Source: Rhynchopus euleeides (lineage: Eukaryota > Euglenozoa > Diplonemea > Diplonemida > Diplonemidae). From it: a DNA stretch of 64,000 bases. Both the position numbers and the translations under genes were made by a program. This document shows positions 46,611-55,711 of this stretch, piece after piece. The DNA is taken from positions 682,001-746,000 of the forward strand of contig OY723310.1 in NCBI GenBank assembly GCA_963210315.1, written 5' to 3'. The stretch's first letter is position 1. Each line of letters opens with the position of its first letter. The notes under the pieces are model-generated. The model was given only the letters and a program-made list of their open reading frames with translations, had not been told where the DNA came from and searched no databases.

Positions 46611-46778
46611 GGGGGCCCTCGCTACCAGATGTGGCCGAGTGAGAAGAAGTGAGCAACGGCCCCACTTCCCCCCGGATTGCTGATAATGGATGGGATGTGG
46701 ATGAGCATTGCAAAGCAATTGACTTCCCCCCACTGGCTGACGAGCTGTGACGAGCTGTGACTGGTAGGCGAGACCCCT
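46611..46778. mobile_element. Inverted-repeat MITE, copy C
   Basis: Ends GGGGGCCCTCGCTACCAG and, inverted, AGGGGTCTCGCCTACCAG. Internal GAGTGAGAAGAAGTGAG is shared with copies A and B. CGGT at both flanks is a possible target duplication. Confidence 0.6.
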
Positions 46779-47046
46779 CGGTATGTTGAAAATATCACTC
46801 AGGGAGGGGGGAGGGGGGTTCTGAGGGAATCCATCACCATCCGGCGTCGCAGCCAAAAAGCCGGTTGACGGCAATGGCCGGCAGTGGAGCGGGGGGGCGG
46901 GGGGAGGCCTGATGATTTAGAAAAACCATCAGTACCCCCCCTCCCCCCACCGTGAGAAGGCGCTGTCTGTGCAACGGTCTGTGTGTTGCCTGCCCACTTG
47001 GTATCATCGATATATGCAGCATGCTCCGAAAACGCGATCAAACGAT

Positions 47047-47225
47047 AAATCGTACTCCTTTCGCTTTATTATAGACACCCTGTCCAGCAACTGTGGGAGA
47101 ATAGTTCCGGACTACTTTTTGTTGAGCGCACACTTGCTGTCTCAAGGCTGTGCTGAGGCCCTGTGAAACGGCATGAAGGTGCTAATCCAAAAGCTTCAGT
47201 CGTACGATTTCCTTCGTTACTTAAC
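47047..47225. repeat. Dispersed repeat, second copy of 28364-28510
   Basis: Same ordered blocks as the copy at 28364-28510, with two short insertions. Begins ATCGTACTCCTTTC and ends TCGTACGATTTCCTTC. Confidence 0.65.
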
Positions 47226-47691
47226 CCCCGTTTTATTTTCTCGTTCCTCCCTCTGCACTCCACCGCAAATGAATGACCCTGCACCCTGCCGTGTTCTTTG
47301 AACAGTGGGGGGATGGTAAGAGCTCGATAAGATTTGCACCAGTGTGACTGTGTGTGGATTCCCTGCGCTTCACCAGAAACTGGGAGGTGCAAATATGAAC
47401 GAAGGGGAAGGGAACTCGTCAAGAGTGGGAACACTCTCGAAGGGAAGGGGCAAAGTCGGAGAACATTACCCTAGTCGGGTGAGGGTGGAATTCTGAGCCA
47501 AAGGGGGGGGGGGGGTTTATAAAGTCGAAGAAAGGTAAATCACAGAGCTGACATTGTTCCCGAGGGAGAGAAACGTGTCTGCCTTCGAGGGCCGGGACAC
47601 AACCCAAGTTCGAACCCTGATCCTGGAGGGAACTCAATACACCTTTCTTGTGTTGTGTGCACGTTGCACTATACCTGTTGGGGGCCTTTGC

Positions 47692-47880
47692 TCTGTGCCA
47701 CTGTGTGTCAAACTGTGTCACTTTGCAGCCAGTGTTGTGAGGCGGTTCACTCTTTCCCACTGGTTTGCGTTTGCTGTGTTGGATGAGCGGACCTGCATCG
47801 TACAGAGCGTCCACGAAAGACGACGCACGAGAACTGATACACTACAGGTTTGCACTTCTGAGCGAAGGCCCCTGTTCGGA
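47692..47880. repeat. Dispersed repeat, homologous to 41408-41600
   Basis: Both copies contain GTGTCAAA-TGT, then TGTTGGAT-AGCGGAC, GCATCGTACAG, GTCCAC-A, CGCACGAGAACTGATAC and GAGCGAAGGC in order. Confidence 0.65.
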
Positions 47881-49037
47881 CAATATGTGTTGCACTTATC
47901 GCAAAGGGTTCTCCCAGTTGTCCGTGGGTTCAGATTCTTGCCAGGTGGGAGGGAAGGACGGTTGGTTCTGTGCAGAAATACGTTGATCAAATCAAATGAG
48001 AGTTCTCCAATCCGGCCGTGGAGGTTGACGGGCCGATAGCCAAAGAACCTTCAACTCTGCCTTCACTTTGCAATACATGCATTTGCCTGCATTGAAAGTC
48101 AGATTTTTCCTTTTTTTAGTGACACACCCAGTGATGACTGTTACCCACCAAACCCTTCACCCAACATTATTTGGAAGAACAGCTCACAGGCACTGTTCAT
48201 ACAAACAATTCAAAGAGCACAACTCTCAGTCGGAAGTCTGCCTCAGCACCTCGTCAGACCTGGGGGTAGTGTACACAGTGGGAGCTGCGTTGCAGCAAAC
48301 CACACCACCTTGCCCCTCTAAAATGAGATGACAAACTGCTTCCTATGCGTGGGTGGTATGTAGGGCCGGCATGGGAGGTCCTAATGTGAAGGTATGGTGA
48401 GGAACCAGCAACACAACAGCAACACATATATCGAGGCAAGATGAGGTGGGACGGGTGCCATGCCATCCTGCAGAGGTCTCCAGTTGGCCAGCAAGGCGAA
48501 CCGTACGGGGGAGAGAGCGCTCAGGAGGGGGAAGCGACTCAGCGGCCTGATGAAGGGCGCTGGGATGCGGCTGGTACACTTCCCCTTCCATCCTACCCGA
48601 AGGCAAGAGGTCAGACGGGCATACACCCCATACTGCCCCGCAAACCCGCCTAAAAAACGGAGAATCCAAAGATCTTGAATCCAAAGATCAAGAAACATCA
48701 ACCCATACAATCTGCTGTGGCTGCGCTGCCCGCTATCCTTTCAACACGGGACAGAAGTCGTGTTGCGAGAAAAAAAAATAGAGTGGTGGGTGCAGGGTTC
48801 CTAAAAGTGGTCACCTTGTCAACAAGGTGATTATCAGGCGGAAATGCAGTGATCGGGGAAGTGCTAGGTGCTTGCCGTCACACACAGTCTTACGCGCCTG
48901 CCAATCGCACACCAAATTCCGCAGGCAAAATTTCCTGTGTGTGTCCTGCGATCAACGAAAGAAGACCACTTCGAAGTGGCCTCTAAAAAGTCAATTGAAA
49001 AGTACCTGGCACCAAGGGGTGCCAGGATCGCCAAACA

Positions 49038-49150
49038 GGTCCCGGGCACGACCTTAAACTGCCTGGGAAGGCTTCCCATACTGTGACGGGCACTTGTGCC
49101 AGGAGTATGAAACAGCAGGGGTGGCCCTGGACCATGACGGGTGCTTGCAC
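49038..49150 (+). repeat. Fragment of the GGTCC-GGGCACGACCTTAAACT repeat family
   Basis: Matches the start of each unit of the 57883-59750 array, and the segment at 59751-59850, including GGACCATGACGGGTGC and TGCACCAGGAG. Confidence 0.65.
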
Positions 49151-49642
49151 CAGGAGCACCTGAACAGACGGTGAGGCGCCTCCTGCGTAACAATGGGAGA
49201 TAGGATATTCGAGAGGGGGTTGGGTGCCCCGGAAAGGGGGGGTTACTCCCGAAAAGCGGGGGTACCAACCCGCTCGGGCTAACCCCTTTTTTTTTTTTAA
49301 CTTCGTTCCCGTCCCCCCACGTTGTGCGCTACGTCGTTGTAGCGTTGGCTCACTCGTGTGCTTCTTTCCGGGGTCGGGTCAGGGATAGTGCCCTGTGTGG
49401 TGCCGTTTTTTTTTCCCGCAGAGCGGGTGGGTTGCCGTGCGTCGACACGGAGACACCTCCCCATTAAAAGCCAAAGTTTTTGTGTTGAGACGTCTTCACC
49501 TGATATGGCAAAGGTCCTGTTCGTTGGTTTCCCCCTGGTCTGTCGCGCCCATCAGGGTGCGTGGACAGGGCCCGTACTTTGTTTTCATTCGTGTTCTGTG
49601 ATTTGTGACCAACCCGCCCCTTGCCCCGCCCGGTTGAGGTCC

Positions 49643-52600
49643 CTACCCCTTCCCCCGTTTCGTCAGTAGCTCCGTCTCGGTCTCGTGGAGCAGGCCTGCG
49701 TCCATCAGGAAACGCAGGGTGGTCACGGGCCGGGTGAGGAGTAGGACATGGGGGGAGAGGTTGTCCAGGTGTTTTTCCCGTAGGTCCTTAAGCTTCGGGC
49801 AGGTTCGCAGTAGGTGCTTCAGCGTCGTTTTCTGCACTGTGCATCCGTGCATGGGGCATTTCGGTGCCCTGTTTTTCGACATGTAGTCGAACAGGAGGTA
49901 GTGGCGGCGCGTCCGTAGCAGTCGCATCGTGCTGGCCCCGAGGCGGGTCAGCGCCGGTGTGTGTAGCGCGGGCCGGCGCGCTGTAGGCCCCGCCGATTTA
50001 GGTGGCGTCCAGGCGTACAGACTTTTCTCGCCGGGCCGGGGCGTCCGCTCCGCAGTCACCCTCCGCACTGCCGCCTTCGCCGCCAGCAGTGTGATGGGCT
50101 CCGTCTGCAGCTGGTGGTTGTTCGTCCGCAGACCCGCCTGATAGTCTGCCAGTTCATTTCCCTCCACCCCGACGTGGGCCGGCACGTACTGCAAGGTGAC
50201 AGTCGTGCCTGAGCTGGTGAGTGTGGCCAGGCCGCGCCAGACGTCGACAAGCGTTTCCGCTTTGGCACGGTGTGGCCCTGCTTCTAGCGCGTGCAGGGCG
50301 GATTGGCTATCCGTGAGAATCACGACGCGGGCTACACCCCTTGCTGCGATCATCTGAGTCGCCTCCCGCAGTGCTACCAGTTCCGCCTGGTAAGAGACGC
50401 AGCTCTGGCCCGCCCCGACACTGCGCTTGTCGACGATGTCTGTTGTAGAAGGGTCCAGGAGGACAACACCCGCTCCTCCGACTCCCTCCTTTACCGACCC
50501 GTCCGTGTAGGCGTGCAGCTCCGCCTGGGGGAGTCCCGCCAGCATCACCTGCGCCATAGCGTACCTCTCCGCGTCGGTCTGGTCGGGGTCGCTCCGGCTC
50601 AGGCCAGGGATGGCGGGGTGTATCTGGATGTTCCCGAGCATCCCTTGCCACTCCCACGGTGCCACCGGGTAGTGGGATATGATTGTGGCAGGGCCCGGGC
50701 TGCGTGTGTAGATGGCGGTGCGTTTGACCACCGATTCAGCCAAACGAAGCCACGTGCTGCCGGCGGTGCGCAACGCTTTTTGGATCGCCGTTGACCCCGG
50801 GGACCCACCAACCCGTCGAATCCGCTCGTACGCCGTAGCCGCTTCGGTGTACATCTTCTCTTCGAGGGTCGGCAGGTGTGCCTCCCACAGCAGTTCCGCT
50901 GTGTCCGTGGTGAAGGCGCAGCCCGTGATGAGCCGCGCAGCCCGGCGGTGGATCGTCTCCAGCTCGCCGAAGGCCTTGTTGGTGAGTGCGATCCCCCATA
51001 CGCATATGGCATAGGTTACCGCGGGGAGCACGTATGTTAGGTACACCTGCCGCAGTGTGTGCGCGTCGCAGCCCCAGTCTCGTCCTGCCAGCATGTGTAG
51101 GAGTGCTAGGCGGCGTCGGTAAGTGATCTTGACTTGCTCGAGGTGCGCGGTCATGCTGCAGGTCTCGTCGATGAGGACCCCCAGGTACTTCGTTCTGTCA
51201 CCCCGCTTGACCAGACTCCCATCTGAGTAGGTGAGGGGGAGGTCGGTTTTCCGTATGCCCTCCGCATCTCGCCGTGACACGAAAGGGAGGAAGGAGGTTT
51301 TGTCGCGGGACAGGCGGAAACCAAGTCGGGGGAGGCATTCCTCGAGGAGGCCGAGTGCCGTTTCGGTCTTCGCTGTTGTGTCATCGATATCGTCCCCCGT
51401 GAGGAGGATGGCCAGATCGTCGGCATATATGGCGGTATACCCTTTGCAGTGCGCGCTGAGGGTATTCGCCACCTCTGCCATGGCGCAGTTGAAGAGGAGG
51501 GGGGACAGCACTGTACCCTGGGGCACCCCCTCGGCCATGTGGTAGGTATCCCCGTGTGTACCACATACTGTCGTAGTCGCCCTTCGGTTGTCCAGGTAAC
51601 TTGTGAACCACCGAAGGTATCGTGCTGGTGTGTTCATCTCTTTGAGGCGCCGGAGGATGGCATCTCGACTCACCGTGTCGTACGCCTTCTCCATGTCCAC
51701 GGTGAGCAGGATTGCGCTGCGGCCTTCTGCCAGTGCATCCCGTGCCAGCTGTGTGAGCATCGCCACGTTGTCCACCGCGGACCTGTGGCGACGGAAGCCT
51801 GCCTGCACGTCGTTGAGGTTGTGCATCGGCTCTGTGGGGTCCTCCATGAGCTGTGTGAGCCTCTTGGCGATCATCCGTTCCATCACTTTGCTCGCCCCGC
51901 TCGTGAGTGCGATTGGACGGTAGGAGTTGGGGTCGGAGGCGGGTTTCCCCGGCTTGTGGATCGGGAAGAGGGTCGCTTGTGTCCATTCCTTCGGGAGTCT
52001 GCCGCTCACCCACGACAGGTTGCAGATGTGCAGCAGGCCCTCCCGTGCCCTGGGGCCGAGGTGTTTGAGGAACTCATTGTGGACACCGTCTGGGCCTGGC
52101 GTCTTCTTGTCGGCCAGCGAGTGGATGATGATGTCAAGCTCCGCCCTGGTGAAGGGGGCCTCTGAGGGGTGGGGTTTCGCGCTTTCCGGTGGGAGTTGTG
52201 GGGCACTTAATGGCTCGTCCGGGTGGGCCACCCCCCCGCCGCCGCTTGTCGCCGCATACAGTCGTCCGAGGCAGTCGGCCTTCTGTCTGTCAGTGGTGAG
52301 GGGGTCCCCCTCGTCGAGTAGTGGGTACGGCTGGGCTTTGTCCGCTCTGCCGTCCAGCTCACGCAGGAGGTTGAAGGCCCCGTTGGTGCGCGAGGCGTCA
52401 GTTGCCCGGGCTTCCCAGACCTCACGCTTCGCTCGCCGGATTTGGTTGGTGACTTCCCTCCTGAGGCGGGTGAGGGTTGTGCCGTCATCTTTCGTGAGCT
52501 GCGCCGGTGGTGTGCGTTGTTGGCGCCCGATCTCCGTGTCCCTCTCGCGGATCGCTTTTTGCACCTTCTTGTCGCACCATCGACGCTTCCGCTTCCGCCT

Positions 52601-53566
52601 GCGGTGTCTAGGGATGTGGCGCTTCGCCACCTCCAGCAGCGTGTGGGCCCATCGCGCGTACGCGGTGGTCGCATCCTTCCACCCGCTTACTCCGTCAGCA
52701 CTCCGCTCCATCTCAGCGCAGTAAGCTTCCCAGTCCGCCTCCTTCCAGTTCCACAGCGGTTTGGTATTCGTTGTGTCCCTGTGTTGCGGTTCTGTGAGGT
52801 GCTCGCAGGGAACGTCGAATTCCATCGGCAGGTGATCGGAGCTCCCGGTGTTCAGCACCCTCCATTGCACCGGGTTCCAGTCACTCGCGACGACGACATC
52901 GGGTGATGTAGCGTTTTCGCCTACTATGCGCGTCGATGATTCAGGGGTGTTGTAGATGCGCATGCCGTGTTCCTGTGCCCAGTCATTGAGTTGGGTCCCG
53001 ACGGTGTTCGGTGTCTTCGCCGCGCTCCATGTTGGGTGGTGCGCGTTCAGGTCACCTGCGATCACGACGTTATCTCCACACGGCAACTCCTCGGTGTCGA
53101 AGTCATCCCGCCTGGTGTCCGCCTTTTGTAAACCCACTGCGCTGGGACGGTAGATGTGAATGATATGTACGCCGCACACCTCCACGTCCTGTCGCTCTGT
53201 GACTTTCCAATTCTTGTATTCTGCCACTGTTGCGCCCAGGTCTTTGCGCACCAGGGTAGTGATACCGCCCCCGTGGGTCTCACTTGTCCCCTTGGCCCGC
53301 GACGCCTTCCGGACACGGGTGTGTGCTGCGTACCCGTTGAAGTTGATCTTCCCCGTCTGGGCGGCCTTTAGCTCCTGGAGGAGGACGACGTCGTATCGTT
53401 TCTTCTCCAGGAGGGTGTTGAGCTCCGCCTTTCTCGCCGGGGTGAGGCCGTTGATATTCCAGCTCAGGCATTTCAGGAGGGGGCCTGGGTTGGGTTCTAT
53501 GCCTGCCTCGAGTAGCAGTCGTCGTGTGGTTTCGGCCTGACTGTGGAGGCGTGTGGGCGCTGGTGG
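49643..53566 (-). CDS. LINE ORF2: endonuclease-reverse transcriptase-RNase H
   Basis: 1,307 residues counted from the codon after the TGA; no ATG precedes the endonuclease. APE domain: CLSWNINGLT, VVLLQELKAAQ, GGGITTLVRKD, VIAGDLNAHHPTW and SSDHLPM carry the expected Asn, Glu, Asp-Asn and Asp-His. RT: FPIHKPGKP, YRPIALTSGASKVMERMIAK, LTVDMEKAYDTVSRDAI, GVPQGTVLSPLLFN and the catalytic YADDLAIL. RNase H: AYTDGSVKEG, QAELVALREA, LTDSQSALHAL and YVPAHVGVEGNELADYQAG supply the D-E-D-D set. C-terminal CCHC-like finger: CPMHGC, then HLLRTC. All catalytic residues look intact. ORF2 is in the same frame as ORF1, and a 2A-like motif begins 21 codons after the stop. Confidence 0.92.
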   Translation of the reverse strand, partial: PPAPTRLHSQAETTRRLLLEAGIEPNPGPLLKCLSWNINGLTPARKAELNTLLEKKRYDVVLLQELKAAQTGKINFNGYAAHTRVRKASRAKGTSETHGGGITTLVRKDLGATVAEYKNWKVTERQDVEVCGVHIIHIYRPSAVGLQKADTRRDDFDTEELPCGDNVVIAGDLNAHHPTWSAAKTPNTVGTQLNDWAQEHGMRIYNTPESSTRIVGENATSPDVVVASDWNPVQWRVLNTGSSDHLPMEFDVPCEHLTEPQHRDTTNTKPLWNWKEADWEAYCAEMERSADGVSGWKDATTAYARWAHTLLEVAKRHIPRHRRRKRKRRWCDKKVQKAIRERDTEIGRQQRTPPAQLTKDDGTTLTRLRREVTNQIRRAKREVWEARATDASRTNGAFNLLRELDGRADKAQPYPLLDEGDPLTTDRQKADCLGRLYAATSGGGGVAHPDEPLSAPQLPPESAKPHPSEAPFTRAELDIIIHSLADKKTPGPDGVHNEFLKHLGPRAREGLLHICNLSWVSGRLPKEWTQATLFPIHKPGKPASDPNSYRPIALTSGASKVMERMIAKRLTQLMEDPTEPMHNLNDVQAGFRRHRSAVDNVAMLTQLARDALAEGRSAILLTVDMEKAYDTVSRDAILRRLKEMNTPARYLRWFTSYLDNRRATTTVCGTHGDTYHMAEGVPQGTVLSPLLFNCAMAEVANTLSAHCKGYTAIYADDLAILLTGDDIDDTTAKTETALGLLEECLPRLGFRLSRDKTSFLPFVSRRDAEGIRKTDLPLTYSDGSLVKRGDRTKYLGVLIDETCSMTAHLEQVKITYRRRLALLHMLAGRDWGCDAHTLRQVYLTYVLPAVTYAICVWGIALTNKAFGELETIHRRAARLITGCAFTTDTAELLWEAHLPTLEEKMYTEAATAYERIRRVGGSPGSTAIQKALRTAGSTWLRLAESVVKRTAIYTRSPGPATIISHYPVAPWEWQGMLGNIQIHPAIPGLSRSDPDQTDAERYAMAQVMLAGLPQAELHAYTDGSVKEGVGGAGVVLLDPSTTDIVDKRSVGAGQSCVSYQAELVALREATQMIAARGVARVVILTDSQSALHALEAGPHRAKAETLVDVWRGLATLTSSGTTVTLQYVPAHVGVEGNELADYQAGLRTNNHQLQTEPITLLAAKAAVRRVTAERTPRPGEKSLYAWTPPKSAGPTARRPALHTPALTRLGASTMRLLRTRRHYLLFDYMSKNRAPKCPMHGCTVQKTTLKHLLRTCPKLKDLREKHLDNLSPHVLLLTRPVTTLRFLMDAGLLHETETELLTKRGKG
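53480..53503 (-). other. 2A-like (ribosome-skipping) motif before the endonuclease
   Basis: The frame reads RRLLLEAGIEPNPGP and then the endonuclease. The 2A consensus is D-V/I-E-x-N-P-G-P with skipping between the last G and P; here G replaces the D. The upstream LLL resembles the 2A reported at the N-terminus of trypanosome L1Tc. Confidence 0.75.
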
Positions 53567-55237
53567 TCAGACCCGGAAGGGTTTATCCGGGGACTTAGGG
53601 GACCGTGGCGCGGCTTTACGCGCGCCGTCGCGTTCACGCCCAGTGCCCCGTGGTGGCGAAGAGGTAGCAGTGGTCTTTGTCCCCCGGACCCTGTCCCGCT
53701 TGTCAGGCGACATGGTGAGGGGGATCGGCGTCGGTGGCCTCTCGTCCCTGTCCGTCCTCGTCCGCGGTGTCGTCTTCTGTGGTGTAGTCTGGGGCTCTGC
53801 GGTAGTCTGGGGCTCTGCGGGGGCCCCTTTCGCGACCAGACTTGCACGTACTAGTTCGTGCATCTTGTCCAGCCGCGTCTGGAGGGCGAGGTTTTGCGCA
53901 CGGAGGATTTTCATGTCCTCGCGTGTGCTCTCCAGCTGTGCCTGCAGAGCTGCCACTAGCGGGTCGGGTGTGGGTGCGCGTGTGGGTGCGGGGTCCCTCA
54001 TCTGGGTGTCCGTCTGTCCGGCTGCCTTCTTCTCCTTCTTCTTCTTCGTCTTCTTCTTGATCGGCAGCATCTCGCTCCCAGGCACTCCCGCCGGCGGCGT
54101 CGGTGTGGGTGCAGGCGCAGGCGCAGTCGTGTTCTTCGGCGCAGGCGTGTTCTTCTGCGTCTTCTGTGTGGTGGGCTTGGTCGGCTTTGTGCTGCGGGGG
54201 GCTGCACGGTCGAACAGGTGGCCATCCTGCTCCTGCCTGTACCGTCGGACGGTGATGATCCCCTTCTGCGTGATGATGGGGTTGGTGCTTGGTGGTGGGG
54301 CTCCGCGGTACATCGCCACGCGTCGCCCTTCCGTCCGTGCGCTAGTGAGGAAGGTGGGGGTCCACCCCAGCTCCTCCAGCATTTTCCCCACGCACTTCCG
54401 AGAGTAGTCGGTCGATAAGCCGTCGACCAGCCACTTCTCCTCCGCGAGGTTGCGTGCCAGGCTGTCACCCAGCACCTGTGCTGCCGTCTGCAGCGGCGTT
54501 GTTGTGGGCACCGCCATCCCGAGCCCACCTTTGCTCAGCAGGATGACCCTGCCGCCCAGTGCCTGTGCCTGTTGGCGCGCGGCGTCCACCTGTGTGTCGG
54601 GTGCGAGGGGCGTCACTCGTTCCGTGCTGCTCCTCGTCTTCCCTGTGAAAAAGGGGCGCGCAAACACCCCGCCGTCGCCGCTCGCTCTCAGCAGCCCTGC
54701 CAGCTCGGTGGCGTCGACCGTCACCCTGTATGTGGTGGGGGCCTCCTGGTGGGGCCTCCTGGGGTTGAGGGTGATGATTCCGTGTACATCACCCCCGTGC
54801 CGTCTCACCCAGTCGCACGCCGTCTTCTTCGACAGCTGTCGTCCCATCACCACGACCGGCTTGAGTCCTTCCCCCATGGTGGGGGCCGTGACGCCCCGTG
54901 GGGCGTAGCGCACCTGCCCTCGCAGGTTCACCATGCAGCGTCGCACCGTCCGCAGCTCTCCCCCCCTCTGCAGCACGACGTCGGTGCAGCTTTTTGCGAG
55001 GCTCTTTGGGGCCTCGTCGGCGCAGATAAGCAGCATCGCTGCTTGCACGTTCTCGTTGATCGCTGCCTTCATGGCAGCCTGCGTCTCATTTTTGTGGCAG
55101 AGATAAACTCCGCCCTGCTCGAGGAAGGACTTCGCGTCCTTCGCTATTGGGGTGTCCCAATCTCCTTCCCGCAGTTCCCAGCGCTCCGGCGCCGCTTTGC
55201 CTAGCCCAGCGGATCCCGACGTGGAGGGGGGCGCCAT
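53567..55237 (-). CDS. LINE ORF1 protein
   Basis: 556 residues from the ATG at 55237 to the TGA at 53569-53567. The N-terminal two thirds is globular (MLLICADEAPKSLAKSCTDV, WVRRHGGDVHGIITLNP, GGRVILLSKGGLGMAVPTTT). A basic, low-complexity K/P/T region follows (IKKKTKKKKEKKAAG), then a short coiled coil (LQAQLESTREDMKILRAQNL). No CCHC knuckles or RRM were recognised. ORF1 proteins usually bind element RNA and act as chaperones. It is in the same frame as ORF2, and its final residues are basic (TGRERDGARKAAPRSPKSP). Confidence 0.8.
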   Translation of the reverse strand: MAPPSTSGSAGLGKAAPERWELREGDWDTPIAKDAKSFLEQGGVYLCHKNETQAAMKAAINENVQAAMLLICADEAPKSLAKSCTDVVLQRGGELRTVRRCMVNLRGQVRYAPRGVTAPTMGEGLKPVVVMGRQLSKKTACDWVRRHGGDVHGIITLNPRRPHQEAPTTYRVTVDATELAGLLRASGDGGVFARPFFTGKTRSSTERVTPLAPDTQVDAARQQAQALGGRVILLSKGGLGMAVPTTTPLQTAAQVLGDSLARNLAEEKWLVDGLSTDYSRKCVGKMLEELGWTPTFLTSARTEGRRVAMYRGAPPPSTNPIITQKGIITVRRYRQEQDGHLFDRAAPRSTKPTKPTTQKTQKNTPAPKNTTAPAPAPTPTPPAGVPGSEMLPIKKKTKKKKEKKAAGQTDTQMRDPAPTRAPTPDPLVAALQAQLESTREDMKILRAQNLALQTRLDKMHELVRASLVAKGAPAEPQTTAEPQTTPQKTTPRTRTDRDERPPTPIPLTMSPDKRDRVRGTKTTATSSPPRGTGRERDGARKAAPRSPKSPDKPFRV

Positions 55238-55302
55238 TTGCGGGGGAGGGGGGGAGGGGGGGTCAGTAGGAGAGGGGGGAAACGCGTTTCCTCGGGAAAC
55301 CC

Positions 55303-55374
55303 CAATGAAGTCCAGAAACTGTAGCTTAAGAAATCGTTGCCCTTTTTTAGCTTAAGAAATCGTTACCCTTTTTT
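55303..55374 (-). other. Spliced-leader-like sequence with a partial tandem duplication
   Basis: The minus strand (55342-55303) reads CAACGATTTCTTAAGC, then TACAGTTTCTGGACTTCATTG split here for length. Kinetoplastid and diplonemid leaders end in a near-identical ACAGTTTCTGTACTTTATTG (two differences here). The first 26 bases, with their leading A6GGG, are duplicated in tandem (55323-55348 and 55349-55374). The leader stops at ATTG and is followed by the LINE 5' UTR rather than a GT donor, so this is not an SL RNA gene. Confidence 0.7.
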
Positions 55375-55711
55375 CACTGACTTTATTCTGGCTGGAGTCC
55401 GTCGTATATGGCGGGCCCTCTCACCAGGGGGCGCTGCGAACACGGCAGTAGACGTCCAGATCGTTCAAAATGCTGAAGAGCTTGTTTGTGCGCTGGTTCG
55501 CTGCCTGTGTGGGTAGATGGGTGAACACATGCGCTGCCAACCGTCTCCTTTGCTAGAGACCGGGTGCCTGGTTCACACAAGGAAGAGGGGGGGGGGGTAA
55601 AGAGAAAGTAGAAGAGGGCGGGGGGGTGTTCACGGAGATTTACAGAACAATCATTGTCATTGAAAACGCATATTTTCCTTCTGGTTGGAGGAGTGCAGCG
55701 CGTTCTGCTGT
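55375..55711. other. 3' flank of the cyclase-like gene
   Basis: No gene seen. It lies between the LINE 5' end and the stop codon of the cyclase-like gene, so it should hold that gene's 3' UTR. Confidence 0.4.

Larger units (their letters stand above)
46241..49286. other. Repeat-rich spacer between the C2 gene and the LINE
   Basis: Contains (GT)n at 46384-46414, the MITE at 46611-46778, dispersed repeats at 47047-47225 and 47692-47880, and the GGTCCCGGGCACGACC family at 49038-49150. No host gene recognised. Confidence 0.45.
49287..55342 (-). mobile_element. Full-length APE-type LINE with RNase H and a spliced leader at its 5' end
   Basis: About 6.06 kb. In the minus orientation: spliced-leader-like sequence (55342-55303), short 5' UTR with a small hairpin, ORF1 (55237-53567), TGA, ORF2 (53566-49643), a 3' UTR of about 345 bases, and an A11 tail (49297-49287). 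The content (APE endonuclease, RT, RNase H, C-terminal zinc knuckle) matches the I/ingi group of non-LTR retrotransposons found in trypanosomatids. No unambiguous target duplication was found; both flanks are rich in CCC-T runs. Confidence 0.9.

Noticed and set aside
47600..47640. GTTCGAACCCTG resembling a tRNA B box
   Set aside because: No cloverleaf can be folded around it.
55303..55374. SL RNA gene
   Set aside because: The leader is followed by LINE 5' UTR sequence, not by a GT donor and SL intron; no Sm-site-like or T-run terminator downstream.
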